Of a stretch of DNA of 12,977 nucleotides, positions 1-7,328 are shown piece after piece; within the stretch, counting starts at the first letter, position 1; every line of letters begins with the position of its first letter. The notes below the pieces were generated by a model. It saw nothing but the letters and a program-made list of their open reading frames with translations, was not told where the DNA came from and searched no databases. The translations under genes were made by a program, and so were the position numbers. The DNA is from Clostridiales bacterium (GTDB lineage Bacteria > Bacillota > Clostridia > Peptostreptococcales > Anaerovoracaceae), in assembly GCA_012799165.1 (NCBI GenBank), contig JAAZLU010000055.1, forward strand, positions 1-12,977. Reading direction: 5' to 3'.

Positions 1-1092
1 TAAGTCTCTCTTGGTATTAAGTCTATGTGCCGCATATAGCTGGGTCGTGGTCACGTTATCGTGGTCCATCAACTCCTGGACATCGTAGATGGAATTCCCC
101 CGACCGATAAGCGAAGTGGCCGCTGTGGCTCTCAATTTATGCGGACTGTAACCCGCCTGTCTTGAGCTGCCCATGCCGATGGAAGTGTATTTCTTGACAA
201 TCTTCCTTATCTGCCTGTCCGTGAGTCTTCCGCCCTGAATCGATATAAACAGCGCGTCCTCTTCTCCTTCGAGAGTTTGCATTGCGCCTCTTTCCATATC
301 CATGTATTCTTTAAACGCGGTTTCGATGGTGCGGTTTATGGGCATTGTCGATTCCTTACCGCGCTTTCTGTATATTTTGAACTCACCGCGATCAAAATTA
401 AAGGAACTGATATTCAGTTGCTGAAGTTCGGAGAGCCTCAGACCGTATGTTACGAAGAGCATCAGCATCAACTTATCCCTGTATTTCGTCTTCTCCCAGA
501 ACACTTTTTCCCTATCGGTGAGCCCCGCGCCGCTGATGACAGCGTCGAGCATTTTCATAACTTCGTCATCCGTGAGAGCCTTGATCTCTCTTTCTCCTGG
601 CTTAGGCATCCTTATCGGGTCGAAGGCGTCGGTGATATTCTTACTGACGAGCCCGTCCCTGTAAAGATACTTAAAGAAGACGGAGATGGCTGATTTTTTG
701 CGAGAGAGCGCAGCGTTGCCGTTTTCATATATAGTGACGTTACCGTCTTCATCCTCAACTTTGTAGCGCCTGCAATAATCCAGAAAGACGTTTACATCTG
801 TAGCACTGATTCCGTCCAAATCTTCCGGTTGAATCTGTTTTATGTCATTGCGCCTCTCCTGAATTTCACTCTCTTTTAAGAGATAGTTGAAAAAGAATTT
901 GAGTTCACGAAGATAGGAAAGTCTGCTCATAGGGAGCAGTCCGTTTTTAAGATATATAAAATACCCGCGCATCCAGGAAGGTAGTTGCTTTTCCAATGCT
1001 TCACATCTTTCGAAGACGAGATTCTCCCTCTCTACGACATTGTCGGGTTTATCGCTCTTATTGTGTATTTTTATCTTTAATTTTGCAGCCAT
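1..1092 (-). CDS. Tyrosine recombinase/integrase, XerC/XerD-like, 3' end cut by the window edge
   Basis: The frame is open from an ATG at 1092 to the left edge, giving 364 residues with no stop seen. It belongs to the tyrosine recombinase (phage integrase) family, which cuts and rejoins DNA through a 3'-phosphotyrosine. The N-terminal part (about residues 40-145) looks like a SAM-like core-binding domain, with MSRLSYLREL near 54-64 and an acidic insert DEDGNVTIYENG near 95-106. The catalytic domain carries the full set: R219 in YGLRLSEL, a lysine in the RKRGKES hairpin (243 or 246), H318 and R321 in SPHKLRAT, H344 in LMDHDN, and Y353 in TTQLYAAH. It therefore looks active, and probably only a short tail is missing. 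The ATG lies inside the end of miaA (16-bp overlap), with GGGAG 11 nt upstream, so it is likely co-transcribed and coupled. It is longer than typical XerC/XerD (about 300 residues). It could be a resident recombinase or an element integrase; the overlap favours resident. Confidence 0.9.
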   Translation of the reverse strand, partial: MAAKLKIKIHNKSDKPDNVVERENLVFERCEALEKQLPSWMRGYFIYLKNGLLPMSRLSYLRELKFFFNYLLKESEIQERRNDIKQIQPEDLDGISATDVNVFLDYCRRYKVEDEDGNVTIYENGNAALSRKKSAISVFFKYLYRDGLVSKNITDAFDPIRMPKPGEREIKALTDDEVMKMLDAVISGAGLTDREKVFWEKTKYRDKLMLMLFVTYGLRLSELQQLNISSFNFDRGEFKIYRKRGKESTMPINRTIETAFKEYMDMERGAMQTLEGEEDALFISIQGGRLTDRQIRKIVKKYTSIGMGSSRQAGYSPHKLRATAATSLIGRGNSIYDVQELMDHDNVTTTQLYAAHRLNTKRDL

Positions 1093-2009
1093 TCTTCTAT
1101 CAGCTCCCGCATACTGGCGTAAGCAGCTTCATCGAAGGCATCGCCTTCGAGTTTAATCTTCTTAAGCTGAGGATAGCGCCTCAGCCAAATTATCTGTCGC
1201 CGTGCATAGTGCCTGGTGTTCTTTTTTATAAGCTCCGAGGCATCCTCGGCACTTCTTCCGGCTTCAATTGCGTCGATAACTTCCTTGTATCCGATGCCTT
1301 TCATAGCCACATCGGCACTCGTCAAGCCCATAGCCATAAGGGAGCGGACTTCATTCTCAAGCCCCGAATCTATGATTTTATCGACCCTCAGGTTGATTCT
1401 ATCATATAATTCCTCTCGATTGCGGGCCAGAGCTATCAAAAGAGTGTCATATCCCTCAGCAGGCTTCTTTACATCTGCGAAGGCCGCAAGGCTGTCCTCG
1501 CCGCCCTCCAATCTTTCAACTGCGCGCAACATGCGTTTGATATTATTGGGGTGGATTTTTTCTGCCGCCGCGGAATCCAGGCGTCTCAAGCGCTCTGCGA
1601 GTTTTTCGCCGTCGCGTTCGCATTCTTCCCAAATTTCCTGCCTGCGTTCGTCATCTCCCTTACATCCGGGAAAGTCCATATCGTACAGGAGCGAATTGAT
1701 ATATAGGCCCGTGCCGCCGCTCACTATCGGCAGCTTTCCTCGCGAATTAATCTCCGAAATATAGCGCCTCGCAAGAGACTGATAATCGGCGACCGAAAAG
1801 CCCTCTGAGGGCTCAATTTCATCGACGAGCCAGTGTCTGACCGCGGCCAGCTCTTCGGCGTCGGGCTTTGCGCTGCCAATGTTCATATATTTGTAAATCT
1901 GCATGGAGTCCGCGGAGACGATCTCGCCTCCCAGGTCTTTCGCAAGCCTAAGTGCATATTCAGTTTTTCCGCAGGCTGTCGGCCCGGCGACAAACAGCAG
2001 TTTTATCAT
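1077..2009 (-). CDS. miaA: tRNA dimethylallyltransferase MiaA
   Basis: MiaA transfers a dimethylallyl group from DMAPP to N6 of A37 in tRNAs that read codons starting with U, making i6A, which MiaB can modify further. It is a cytosolic enzyme with a P-loop kinase fold. Visible signatures are the P-loop GPTACGKT (residues 9-16), DSMQIY (34-39) with the conserved Asp-Ser, GGTGLYINSL (98-107), and a C-terminal RHYARRQIIWLRR stretch typical of the tRNA-binding region. The length of 310 residues is normal for the family. The ATG at 2009 overlaps the mutL stop as ATGA, and the stop at 1077 lies within the start of the recombinase gene. The mutS-mutL-miaA order is common in Firmicutes, often followed by hfq, which is not the next gene here. 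Its DMAPP substrate comes from the MEP pathway, whose first gene, dxs, lies upstream in the same run. Confidence 0.98.
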   Translation of the reverse strand: MIKLLFVAGPTACGKTEYALRLAKDLGGEIVSADSMQIYKYMNIGSAKPDAEELAAVRHWLVDEIEPSEGFSVADYQSLARRYISEINSRGKLPIVSGGTGLYINSLLYDMDFPGCKGDDERRQEIWEECERDGEKLAERLRRLDSAAAEKIHPNNIKRMLRAVERLEGGEDSLAAFADVKKPAEGYDTLLIALARNREELYDRINLRVDKIIDSGLENEVRSLMAMGLTSADVAMKGIGYKEVIDAIEAGRSAEDASELIKKNTRHYARRQIIWLRRYPQLKKIKLEGDAFDEAAYASMRELIEEWLQN

Positions 2010-3844
2010 TTTCTCTTGAATAACCTCTCCATATCGGAGAGAGAAAGTTGAACTATAGTAGGTCTTCCGTGCGGACAGCTGTATGGATTTTCGCAGGCAT
2101 CCATGCTCTCTAAAAGCTGCAACGCTTCGGCTTCGGAAATGCTTGTATTAGCCTTAACGGCCGTCTTGCAGGCGTTTGAAATCAAGTCTTCGCGCTTCGA
2201 AGACAGCTCCTGCAATCCAGAGAATCGCGCTTCTATTATATTCTTCGCAAAATCCTCGGCTTCGCCGAGTTCCATGAAAGCCGGAACCTCCTTGATTATC
2301 AGCTCCGATAATCCGAATTGCTCCACGCTAAATCCAAGCTCATTTAAGAATTGCATCTTGTCCGGTGCCTCCGGCATTTGCGCGGCGTCGAGATGTATCA
2401 GGACAGGAACCAGCAGAGCTTGGCTTATGTGAGTATCCGAATCCAGCCCGGCGAGCATCTTCTCGTATAGCACCCTCTCGTGAGCCGCATGCTGGTCGAT
2501 GAAATAAAGTTTATCTTCATCTCTGACTATCAGATATGCGGAAAAGACCTGACCTAAAAATTGCAAATGCGAAAAACTGAACTCCAATTGCTCAACGGCT
2601 TCGTTTTCGAAGATATCCGTCTTAAATGCATCGCTCTTTTCCGACTCTTCTCTGAGCTGTAAGAATAATTCCTCAGTTTCTCGGCGGCTTTCAGTTAACG
2701 AGAAGTATTTTATGTCAACATTCTCCTCGTCCTCGTCCGAATCCGGTCTCAGATCTTCGAATTCTTTCTCTCCGACTCTGATGTCTTCGCTTTGAGAACT
2801 GAAGATATTTGCCTTCGTATCCGAGGCGGATTTTAAATATCCGTAGGCATCCGGGAAGGCCTGCGAAGCGAGCAGGCTTCTTCTTACGCTCTCTGTTATG
2901 AACTTTCTGACCGCTGCCTCATCATAGAAACGGATCTCCGTCTTATGAGGATGAATGTTTACGTCTATGCGGGCGGGGTCAAGCCGTAGGAACAGAAAGG
3001 CCACGGGCTTTCTGCCTTCGAAGAGCTTATCGTAATAGGCTTCTTCGAGAGCCTCTTCAATCAGATTGCTCTTGACCCATCTTCCGTTGACGAAGAAAAT
3101 CTGTCTGTGGCGGTTGGGTCTTGAGTAAGACGGTCTTGAAATATAGCCTTTCAGATTCATTTCGTTAGAGCTCTCCTCTATTTTTACAAGCTCCTGCGCA
3201 AGCTGCGGACTATATAGGGTCATAATGGTTTTTTTTAGCTCGCCGCTTCCTGGCGTCGAATACATTATCGTTCCGTTCGAGATGAAGCGAAAGCGTATAT
3301 CGGGATAAGCCAGTGCCATCTTCGAAAGATAGTCGCTGATGAGCGCAGCTTCCGCATTGTCGGCCTTCATGAATTTCCGTCTCGCAGGGGTGTTATAGAA
3401 GAGATCCCTGACTATAATTGTGGTTCCGTCGTCGCAGGCGGCATCCTGCAAATCCTGCACTTCGCCTCCTTCTATCCGCAGTCTTGCTCCTACTTGCTGA
3501 GCTGCGGGTTTGCTGAGAAGCTCAACCTTGGAGACCGCAGCAATGCTCGCCAGAGCCTCACCTCTAAAGCCCAGAGTATCGATGGCATCTAAGTCCTCGC
3601 TAACCCTTATTTTACTGGTGGCGTAGCGCATAAAAGCAAGCTCCACCTCGTCTTTGGCAATTCCCTCGCCGTCGTCGCTCACTCTAATGTAATCCTTACC
3701 GCCTCCGCCGATCTCGCATGTTATGAGGCCTGCGGATGCATCTATGCTATTTTCTATCAATTCTTTGACTATGGAAAGCGGACGTTCGACCACCTCACCC
3801 GCAGCAATTTTGTCCGCCGTCTCTTTGGATAGCTTGCGTATCAT
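2006..3844 (-). CDS. mutL: DNA mismatch repair protein MutL (endonuclease type)
   Basis: MutL links mismatch recognition by MutS to strand removal. The N-terminal GHKL ATPase domain shows IAAGEVVERP (13-22), KELIENSIDA (27-36, with catalytic E28 and Mg-binding N32), DDGEGI (57-62), GFRGEALASI, and FYNTPARRKF. An acidic, poorly conserved linker follows in the middle. The C-terminal dimerisation domain carries the endonuclease motif DQHAAHERVLYE starting at D450, ACKTAV with C559, and CPHGRP (590-595). This marks it as a nicking MutL of the kind found in bacteria without MutH, unlike the E. coli protein. The length of 612 residues is typical. The ATG at 3844 overlaps the mutS stop as ATGA, with AGGAGA about 10 nt upstream, so it should be made in step with MutS. 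Confidence 0.98.
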   Translation of the reverse strand: MIRKLSKETADKIAAGEVVERPLSIVKELIENSIDASAGLITCEIGGGGKDYIRVSDDGEGIAKDEVELAFMRYATSKIRVSEDLDAIDTLGFRGEALASIAAVSKVELLSKPAAQQVGARLRIEGGEVQDLQDAACDDGTTIIVRDLFYNTPARRKFMKADNAEAALISDYLSKMALAYPDIRFRFISNGTIMYSTPGSGELKKTIMTLYSPQLAQELVKIEESSNEMNLKGYISRPSYSRPNRHRQIFFVNGRWVKSNLIEEALEEAYYDKLFEGRKPVAFLFLRLDPARIDVNIHPHKTEIRFYDEAAVRKFITESVRRSLLASQAFPDAYGYLKSASDTKANIFSSQSEDIRVGEKEFEDLRPDSDEDEENVDIKYFSLTESRRETEELFLQLREESEKSDAFKTDIFENEAVEQLEFSFSHLQFLGQVFSAYLIVRDEDKLYFIDQHAAHERVLYEKMLAGLDSDTHISQALLVPVLIHLDAAQMPEAPDKMQFLNELGFSVEQFGLSELIIKEVPAFMELGEAEDFAKNIIEARFSGLQELSSKREDLISNACKTAVKANTSISEAEALQLLESMDACENPYSCPHGRPTIVQLSLSDMERLFKRK

Positions 3845-6447
3845 AATTTAGTCTTCTCCTGAAGTTTTTCGAGTATCCCAATTGCCTCGGAAGGCTTAAT
3901 ATCCATAAGATCCAAGTTTCTTACCATGCCGGCCAACTCGCTATCGCGAGGAGAAAAGATTGAAAGCTGCTCCATCTCGGGCTCTTCGGAATTTTTATTC
4001 TTCGTGAGCTCAAGTCGTCCTGCATCCTCTTCCAGCGATTTGAGTTTTCGTTCCGCACTCAGAATTACATCGCCCGGCACTCCGGCCAGCTGTGCCACAT
4101 GAATCCCGTAGCTTCTTGAGGCACTTCCTTTAACTATTTTATGAAGGAAAACAATATCTCCTCCGCTTTCGGACACACTCACATTAAGGTTCTTAACTCC
4201 TTCGATTGTCCCCTCCAAAGCTACCAATTCGTGGTAGTGAGTCGCAAACAGCGTCCTCACCTTGTTCTTCCCTGCGAGCTTCTCCACCGTAGCCCATGCA
4301 ATCGACAGTCCGTCGTAGGTGCTCGTCCCCCGCCCTATTTCGTCCAGTATAACCAGACTCGCAGGAGTAGCGGTGTTGAGTATAAAGGCGAGCTCGCTCA
4401 TCTCCACAAAGAAGGTGGACTGTCCCATGCTTATATTATCCGAGGCACCTATTCTGGTATAAATCCTGTCGCAGATGCCTATGCGTGCGCTCTCGGCCGG
4501 AACGAAGCATCCCGCCTGAGCCATCAAAACTATAAGGGCAAGCTGTCTCATATATGTCGATTTTCCGGACATATTCGGCCCCGTTATTATGAGCATGGAG
4601 GCATCGCTCCTGTTTATATACAGGTCGTTGGAGACAAAAATCCCGTCCTTTATCATCGTTTCAATTACGGGGTGCCGGCCTTTTTTAATTACAATTTCAT
4701 CCCCCTCGTCGATCTCGGGCCTCGTGTAATTAAGTTTAATAGAGCTTTCCGCAAAGCTCGTAAGCACATCGCATTCGGCTAGTGCCCTGCCGGCTTTTTG
4801 AAGTGAAGCCGCCCTCTCATTCAGAGAGACTCGCAGCTGCGTAAAGAGCCTATATTCCAGCTCGTTTATCTTCACTTCCGCATTGAGGACCTTGCTCTCA
4901 ACCTCCTTCATCTCCGATGTTATGTAGCGTTCTGCGGAGACCAGAGTCTGTTTTCTTATATAATTATCGGGAACCATATCCCTGTAGGTATTCGTAATTT
5001 CGATATAGTAACCGAACACCTTATTGAAGCCAACCTTGAGGCTCTTAATACCGGTGCGCTCCCTCTCCTTATTCTCCAAGGAAGCTATCCAGAGCTTGGA
5101 ATCTCTGGAAGCGAGCTTCAGTTCGTCGAGCTCCTCGCTGTATCCGTCTTTTATAATCCCACCTTCTCTTACGGTGAACGGAGGGTCATCCAGGATGGCA
5201 GCTTCCAACTCCCGGTGGATATCTTCAAAATTCTCGATTCCATTCTCAATATCTCCTAGCAAACCCGGCAAGCCTTTTAAAAGAAGCTTTAACTCGGCGA
5301 GGTGCAAGAGAGAAGTTTTAAGAGCTATCAGATCCCTAGCATTCGCCGTGCCGACCGATATCCTCCCGGTCAATCTCTCGAGGTCGTAGATGTATTTCAG
5401 CGATTCCCGAAGGTCGTTTCTCAGTAAAATATCGCCGACTAAAAGTTCCACGGCATCGAGTCGCGCATTTATGGCTTCGCAGGATTTAAGGGGCTCCCTC
5501 AGCCAGCGTTTCATCAGCCTCGAACCCATCGCGGTCCTCGTTCTGTCTAAAACTCCGAGCAAAGAACCTTTCTCACTGCGATCAAACAACGTCTCGGTAA
5601 TCTCGAGGTTTTTGACCGTAGCTCTGTCCAGTATCATGCAGTCGCCGTCTTCTTCGATCTGAAGATTTCGAAGATGCGAGGCATCCTGCTTCTGAGTCTG
5701 TCTTATATATCCGAGCACTGCTCCGACTGCATTAAAGAGCAGCGGAACATCCTCTCTGGCAAGTCCGACGGCCTTCTCGCTCTCAGTCCCGAAATGCCTC
5801 CTGATACTCTCCGAACAGGCCTTATCCCCGAAAACAGTCTCGCCTTGAAGCGAAATATAAATTTCATCCGAAAGTGTCGCGGTCTCTGCGAGTTGAAGGC
5901 TGTAAGGATCGTTTTCTTTAACTAAGAGCTCCTTGGGGCGTATCCGGGAAAGTTGCGCGAGCAATTGCTGCTTTAAATCGCTTCCCTTAATCTGCATAGC
6001 CCTGAACTCACCCGTCGAAATATCGCACCAGCAGAGGCCGAATCCTTCCTCAGATTCACTCAATGCTGCGAGATAATTGTTCTCCTTTTCATCCAAAATG
6101 CTCTCAGAAAGGACGGTACCCGGGGTTATCACCCTCACAACCTCTCTGTCCACGAGCCCTTTCGAAAGCGCCGGGTCGCTCATCTGCTCCGCAATCGCCA
6201 CCTTGTAACCTTTGTCGATCAGCTTTGCAACATAGCTCTCGTAGGCATGATAAGGCACGCCGCACATCGGAGCCCTTTCCTTCTTGCCGCACTGTCTGCC
6301 CGTGAGCACCAAATCCAGCTCTCTTGAAGCAGTTTCGGCATCTTCAAAGAACATCTCATAAAAATCCCCGAGACGGTAGAAAAGTATGCAGTCCTTATAC
6401 TGCTCCTTGGTATTAAGATATTGCCTCATCATCGGCGAGTAAGACAT
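3841..6447 (-). CDS. mutS: DNA mismatch repair protein MutS
   Basis: MutS recognises base mismatches and small loops and then slides as an ATP-bound clamp to recruit MutL. The 868-residue length matches MutS1. The N-terminal mismatch-binding domain has the F-x-E motif (F29-Y30-E31 in GDFYEMFFED) that wedges into the mismatch. The connector, lever and clamp regions follow. The C-terminal ATPase has Walker A GPNMSGKST (623-631), Walker B ending in D702-E703 (VILDEIGRGTSTYDG), and ATHYHEL. The C-terminal tail around EQLSIF and the final helical segment look like the usual tetramerisation region. The ATG at 6447 is preceded by AGAGG at 5 nt spacing. This is the only gene in the run that does not overlap its upstream neighbour, so transcription may be reset or adjusted here. 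Confidence 0.98.
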   Translation of the reverse strand: MSYSPMMRQYLNTKEQYKDCILFYRLGDFYEMFFEDAETASRELDLVLTGRQCGKKERAPMCGVPYHAYESYVAKLIDKGYKVAIAEQMSDPALSKGLVDREVVRVITPGTVLSESILDEKENNYLAALSESEEGFGLCWCDISTGEFRAMQIKGSDLKQQLLAQLSRIRPKELLVKENDPYSLQLAETATLSDEIYISLQGETVFGDKACSESIRRHFGTESEKAVGLAREDVPLLFNAVGAVLGYIRQTQKQDASHLRNLQIEEDGDCMILDRATVKNLEITETLFDRSEKGSLLGVLDRTRTAMGSRLMKRWLREPLKSCEAINARLDAVELLVGDILLRNDLRESLKYIYDLERLTGRISVGTANARDLIALKTSLLHLAELKLLLKGLPGLLGDIENGIENFEDIHRELEAAILDDPPFTVREGGIIKDGYSEELDELKLASRDSKLWIASLENKERERTGIKSLKVGFNKVFGYYIEITNTYRDMVPDNYIRKQTLVSAERYITSEMKEVESKVLNAEVKINELEYRLFTQLRVSLNERAASLQKAGRALAECDVLTSFAESSIKLNYTRPEIDEGDEIVIKKGRHPVIETMIKDGIFVSNDLYINRSDASMLIITGPNMSGKSTYMRQLALIVLMAQAGCFVPAESARIGICDRIYTRIGASDNISMGQSTFFVEMSELAFILNTATPASLVILDEIGRGTSTYDGLSIAWATVEKLAGKNKVRTLFATHYHELVALEGTIEGVKNLNVSVSESGGDIVFLHKIVKGSASRSYGIHVAQLAGVPGDVILSAERKLKSLEEDAGRLELTKNKNSEEPEMEQLSIFSPRDSELAGMVRNLDLMDIKPSEAIGILEKLQEKTKL

Positions 6448-6466
6448 CTATACCTCTTTTCGTTCA

Positions 6467-6498
6467 AAACCCCGCAATTCGATAAGCGCTCGAGGTTT
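6467..6498 (-). terminator. Possible weak hairpin in the tlyA-mutS gap (terminator or attenuator candidate)
   Basis: The 56-bp gap between tlyA and mutS is the only non-coding stretch in the window. Read on the minus strand it holds AAACCTCG (6498-6491) and CGGGGTTT (6474-6467). These can form an 8-bp stem with one G-U pair around a 16-nt loop. The right arm ends in only four U residues, so as a Rho-independent terminator it is weak at best. It lies about 20-50 bases ahead of the mutS ATG and could equally be chance. I see no convincing -35/-10 pair in this gap. Confidence 0.2.
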
Positions 6499-6503
6499 AA
6501 AAT

Positions 6504-7328
6504 CTAATCCTTAAATTCGCTTTCCGTTGTTTCTTTAAAATGCGCATGAGCCGCCCGTACAATATCTTCCGTTGCGGGGCCGATATACTCGGCATTACCC
6601 TTCCTCACATGCATCAGATACTCGATATTAGCTTTCTTTGCACCTTCAATAGGAGAAAAGCTAAGATTTATTACGCTGAAGCCTGCTTCCCCGGCATAGG
6701 CTTTCACATTTTCAATAACTTCGCCGTGAACCGCAGGATCCTTTACGACGCCGCCCCTTCCGACCTGATGCCTGCCGGCCTCGAATTGAGGCTTTATAAG
6801 GCAGACCATATCGGCTTCGCTATCGAGAAGCTGAGCTGCTGGCAAAAGTATATATTTCAAGGATATGAAGGAAACATCCGTGCAGGCAAAGCCCATCTTA
6901 TCTTCAAAGTCCTGCGCCTTGGCATAGCGGAAATTATATTGCTCCATAACTTTGACGCGCTCGTCTATGCGAAGCTTCCACGAGAGCTGATTGCTTCCGC
7001 TGTCCACGGCATAGACCTTTGAGGCGCCACGCTGCAGCAGGCAGTCGCTAAAGCCGCCCGTAGAGGAGCCAATGTCCAGACAAACGAGACCCGCGACATC
7101 TATCCCGAACTCGTCGAGCGCGGCTTCGAGCTTGAGTCCGCCCCTCGAAACATAGGGACAGTCGTCTCCTTTAACCTCGATCTCCGAATCTTCCGCAACC
7201 ATAGTTCCCGGTTTTTCGCAGCGCTCGCCGTCGACGAAAACAAGGCCCGCCATAACGATTCTCTTTGCCTTCTCGCGGCTCTCCGCGAGGCCTCTTTCAG
7301 TTATCAGCGCATCAATTCTCCGCTTCAA
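6504..7328 (-). CDS. tlyA: TlyA family S4-domain RNA 2'-O-methyltransferase
   Basis: TlyA proteins join an S4 RNA-binding domain to an RrmJ/FtsJ-like SAM-dependent methyltransferase. Characterised members 2'-O-methylate cytidines in 16S and, in some species, 23S rRNA; some relatives are annotated as haemolysins. Here the S4 domain covers about residues 3-60 (RRIDALITERGLAESREKA). The methyltransferase has the SAM loop DIGSSTGGF (85-93) and a K-D-K-E set that I assign as K66 (SRGGLKL), D151 (TDVSF), K179 (IKPQFE) and E236 (ANIEYL). The length of 274 residues is standard. The start is TTG at 7328: a stop codon lies directly before it in frame, and the conserved S4 domain begins right after it. 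It overlaps the end of dxs by 17 bp. Clostridia often have nadK, argR and recN next, but here mutS follows. Confidence 0.95.
   Translation of the reverse strand: MKRRIDALITERGLAESREKAKRIVMAGLVFVDGERCEKPGTMVAEDSEIEVKGDDCPYVSRGGLKLEAALDEFGIDVAGLVCLDIGSSTGGFSDCLLQRGASKVYAVDSGSNQLSWKLRIDERVKVMEQYNFRYAKAQDFEDKMGFACTDVSFISLKYILLPAAQLLDSEADMVCLIKPQFEAGRHQVGRGGVVKDPAVHGEVIENVKAYAGEAGFSVINLSFSPIEGAKKANIEYLMHVRKGNAEYIGPATEDIVRAAHAHFKETTESEFKD

Noticed and set aside
277..693. Plus-strand open frame opposite the recombinase
   Set aside because: The minus strand here encodes the recombinase catalytic domain with all key residues, so the plus frame is an antisense by-product.
1..1100. Integration site or mobile element boundary at miaA/recombinase
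   Set aside because: There is no tRNA gene, flanking direct repeat or visible composition change, and the two genes overlap in frame-compatible operon style. The left part of any element would be outside the window.
4141..4782. Long plus-strand open frame opposite mutS
   Set aside because: It lies wholly opposite conserved MutS coding sequence, including the Walker A region. Its translation has no recognisable domain, and no other gene here reads on that strand.
6448..6560. Promoter for mutS
   Set aside because: I looked for -35/-10 hexamers with 16-18 nt spacing in the gap and the end of tlyA and found none better than chance.
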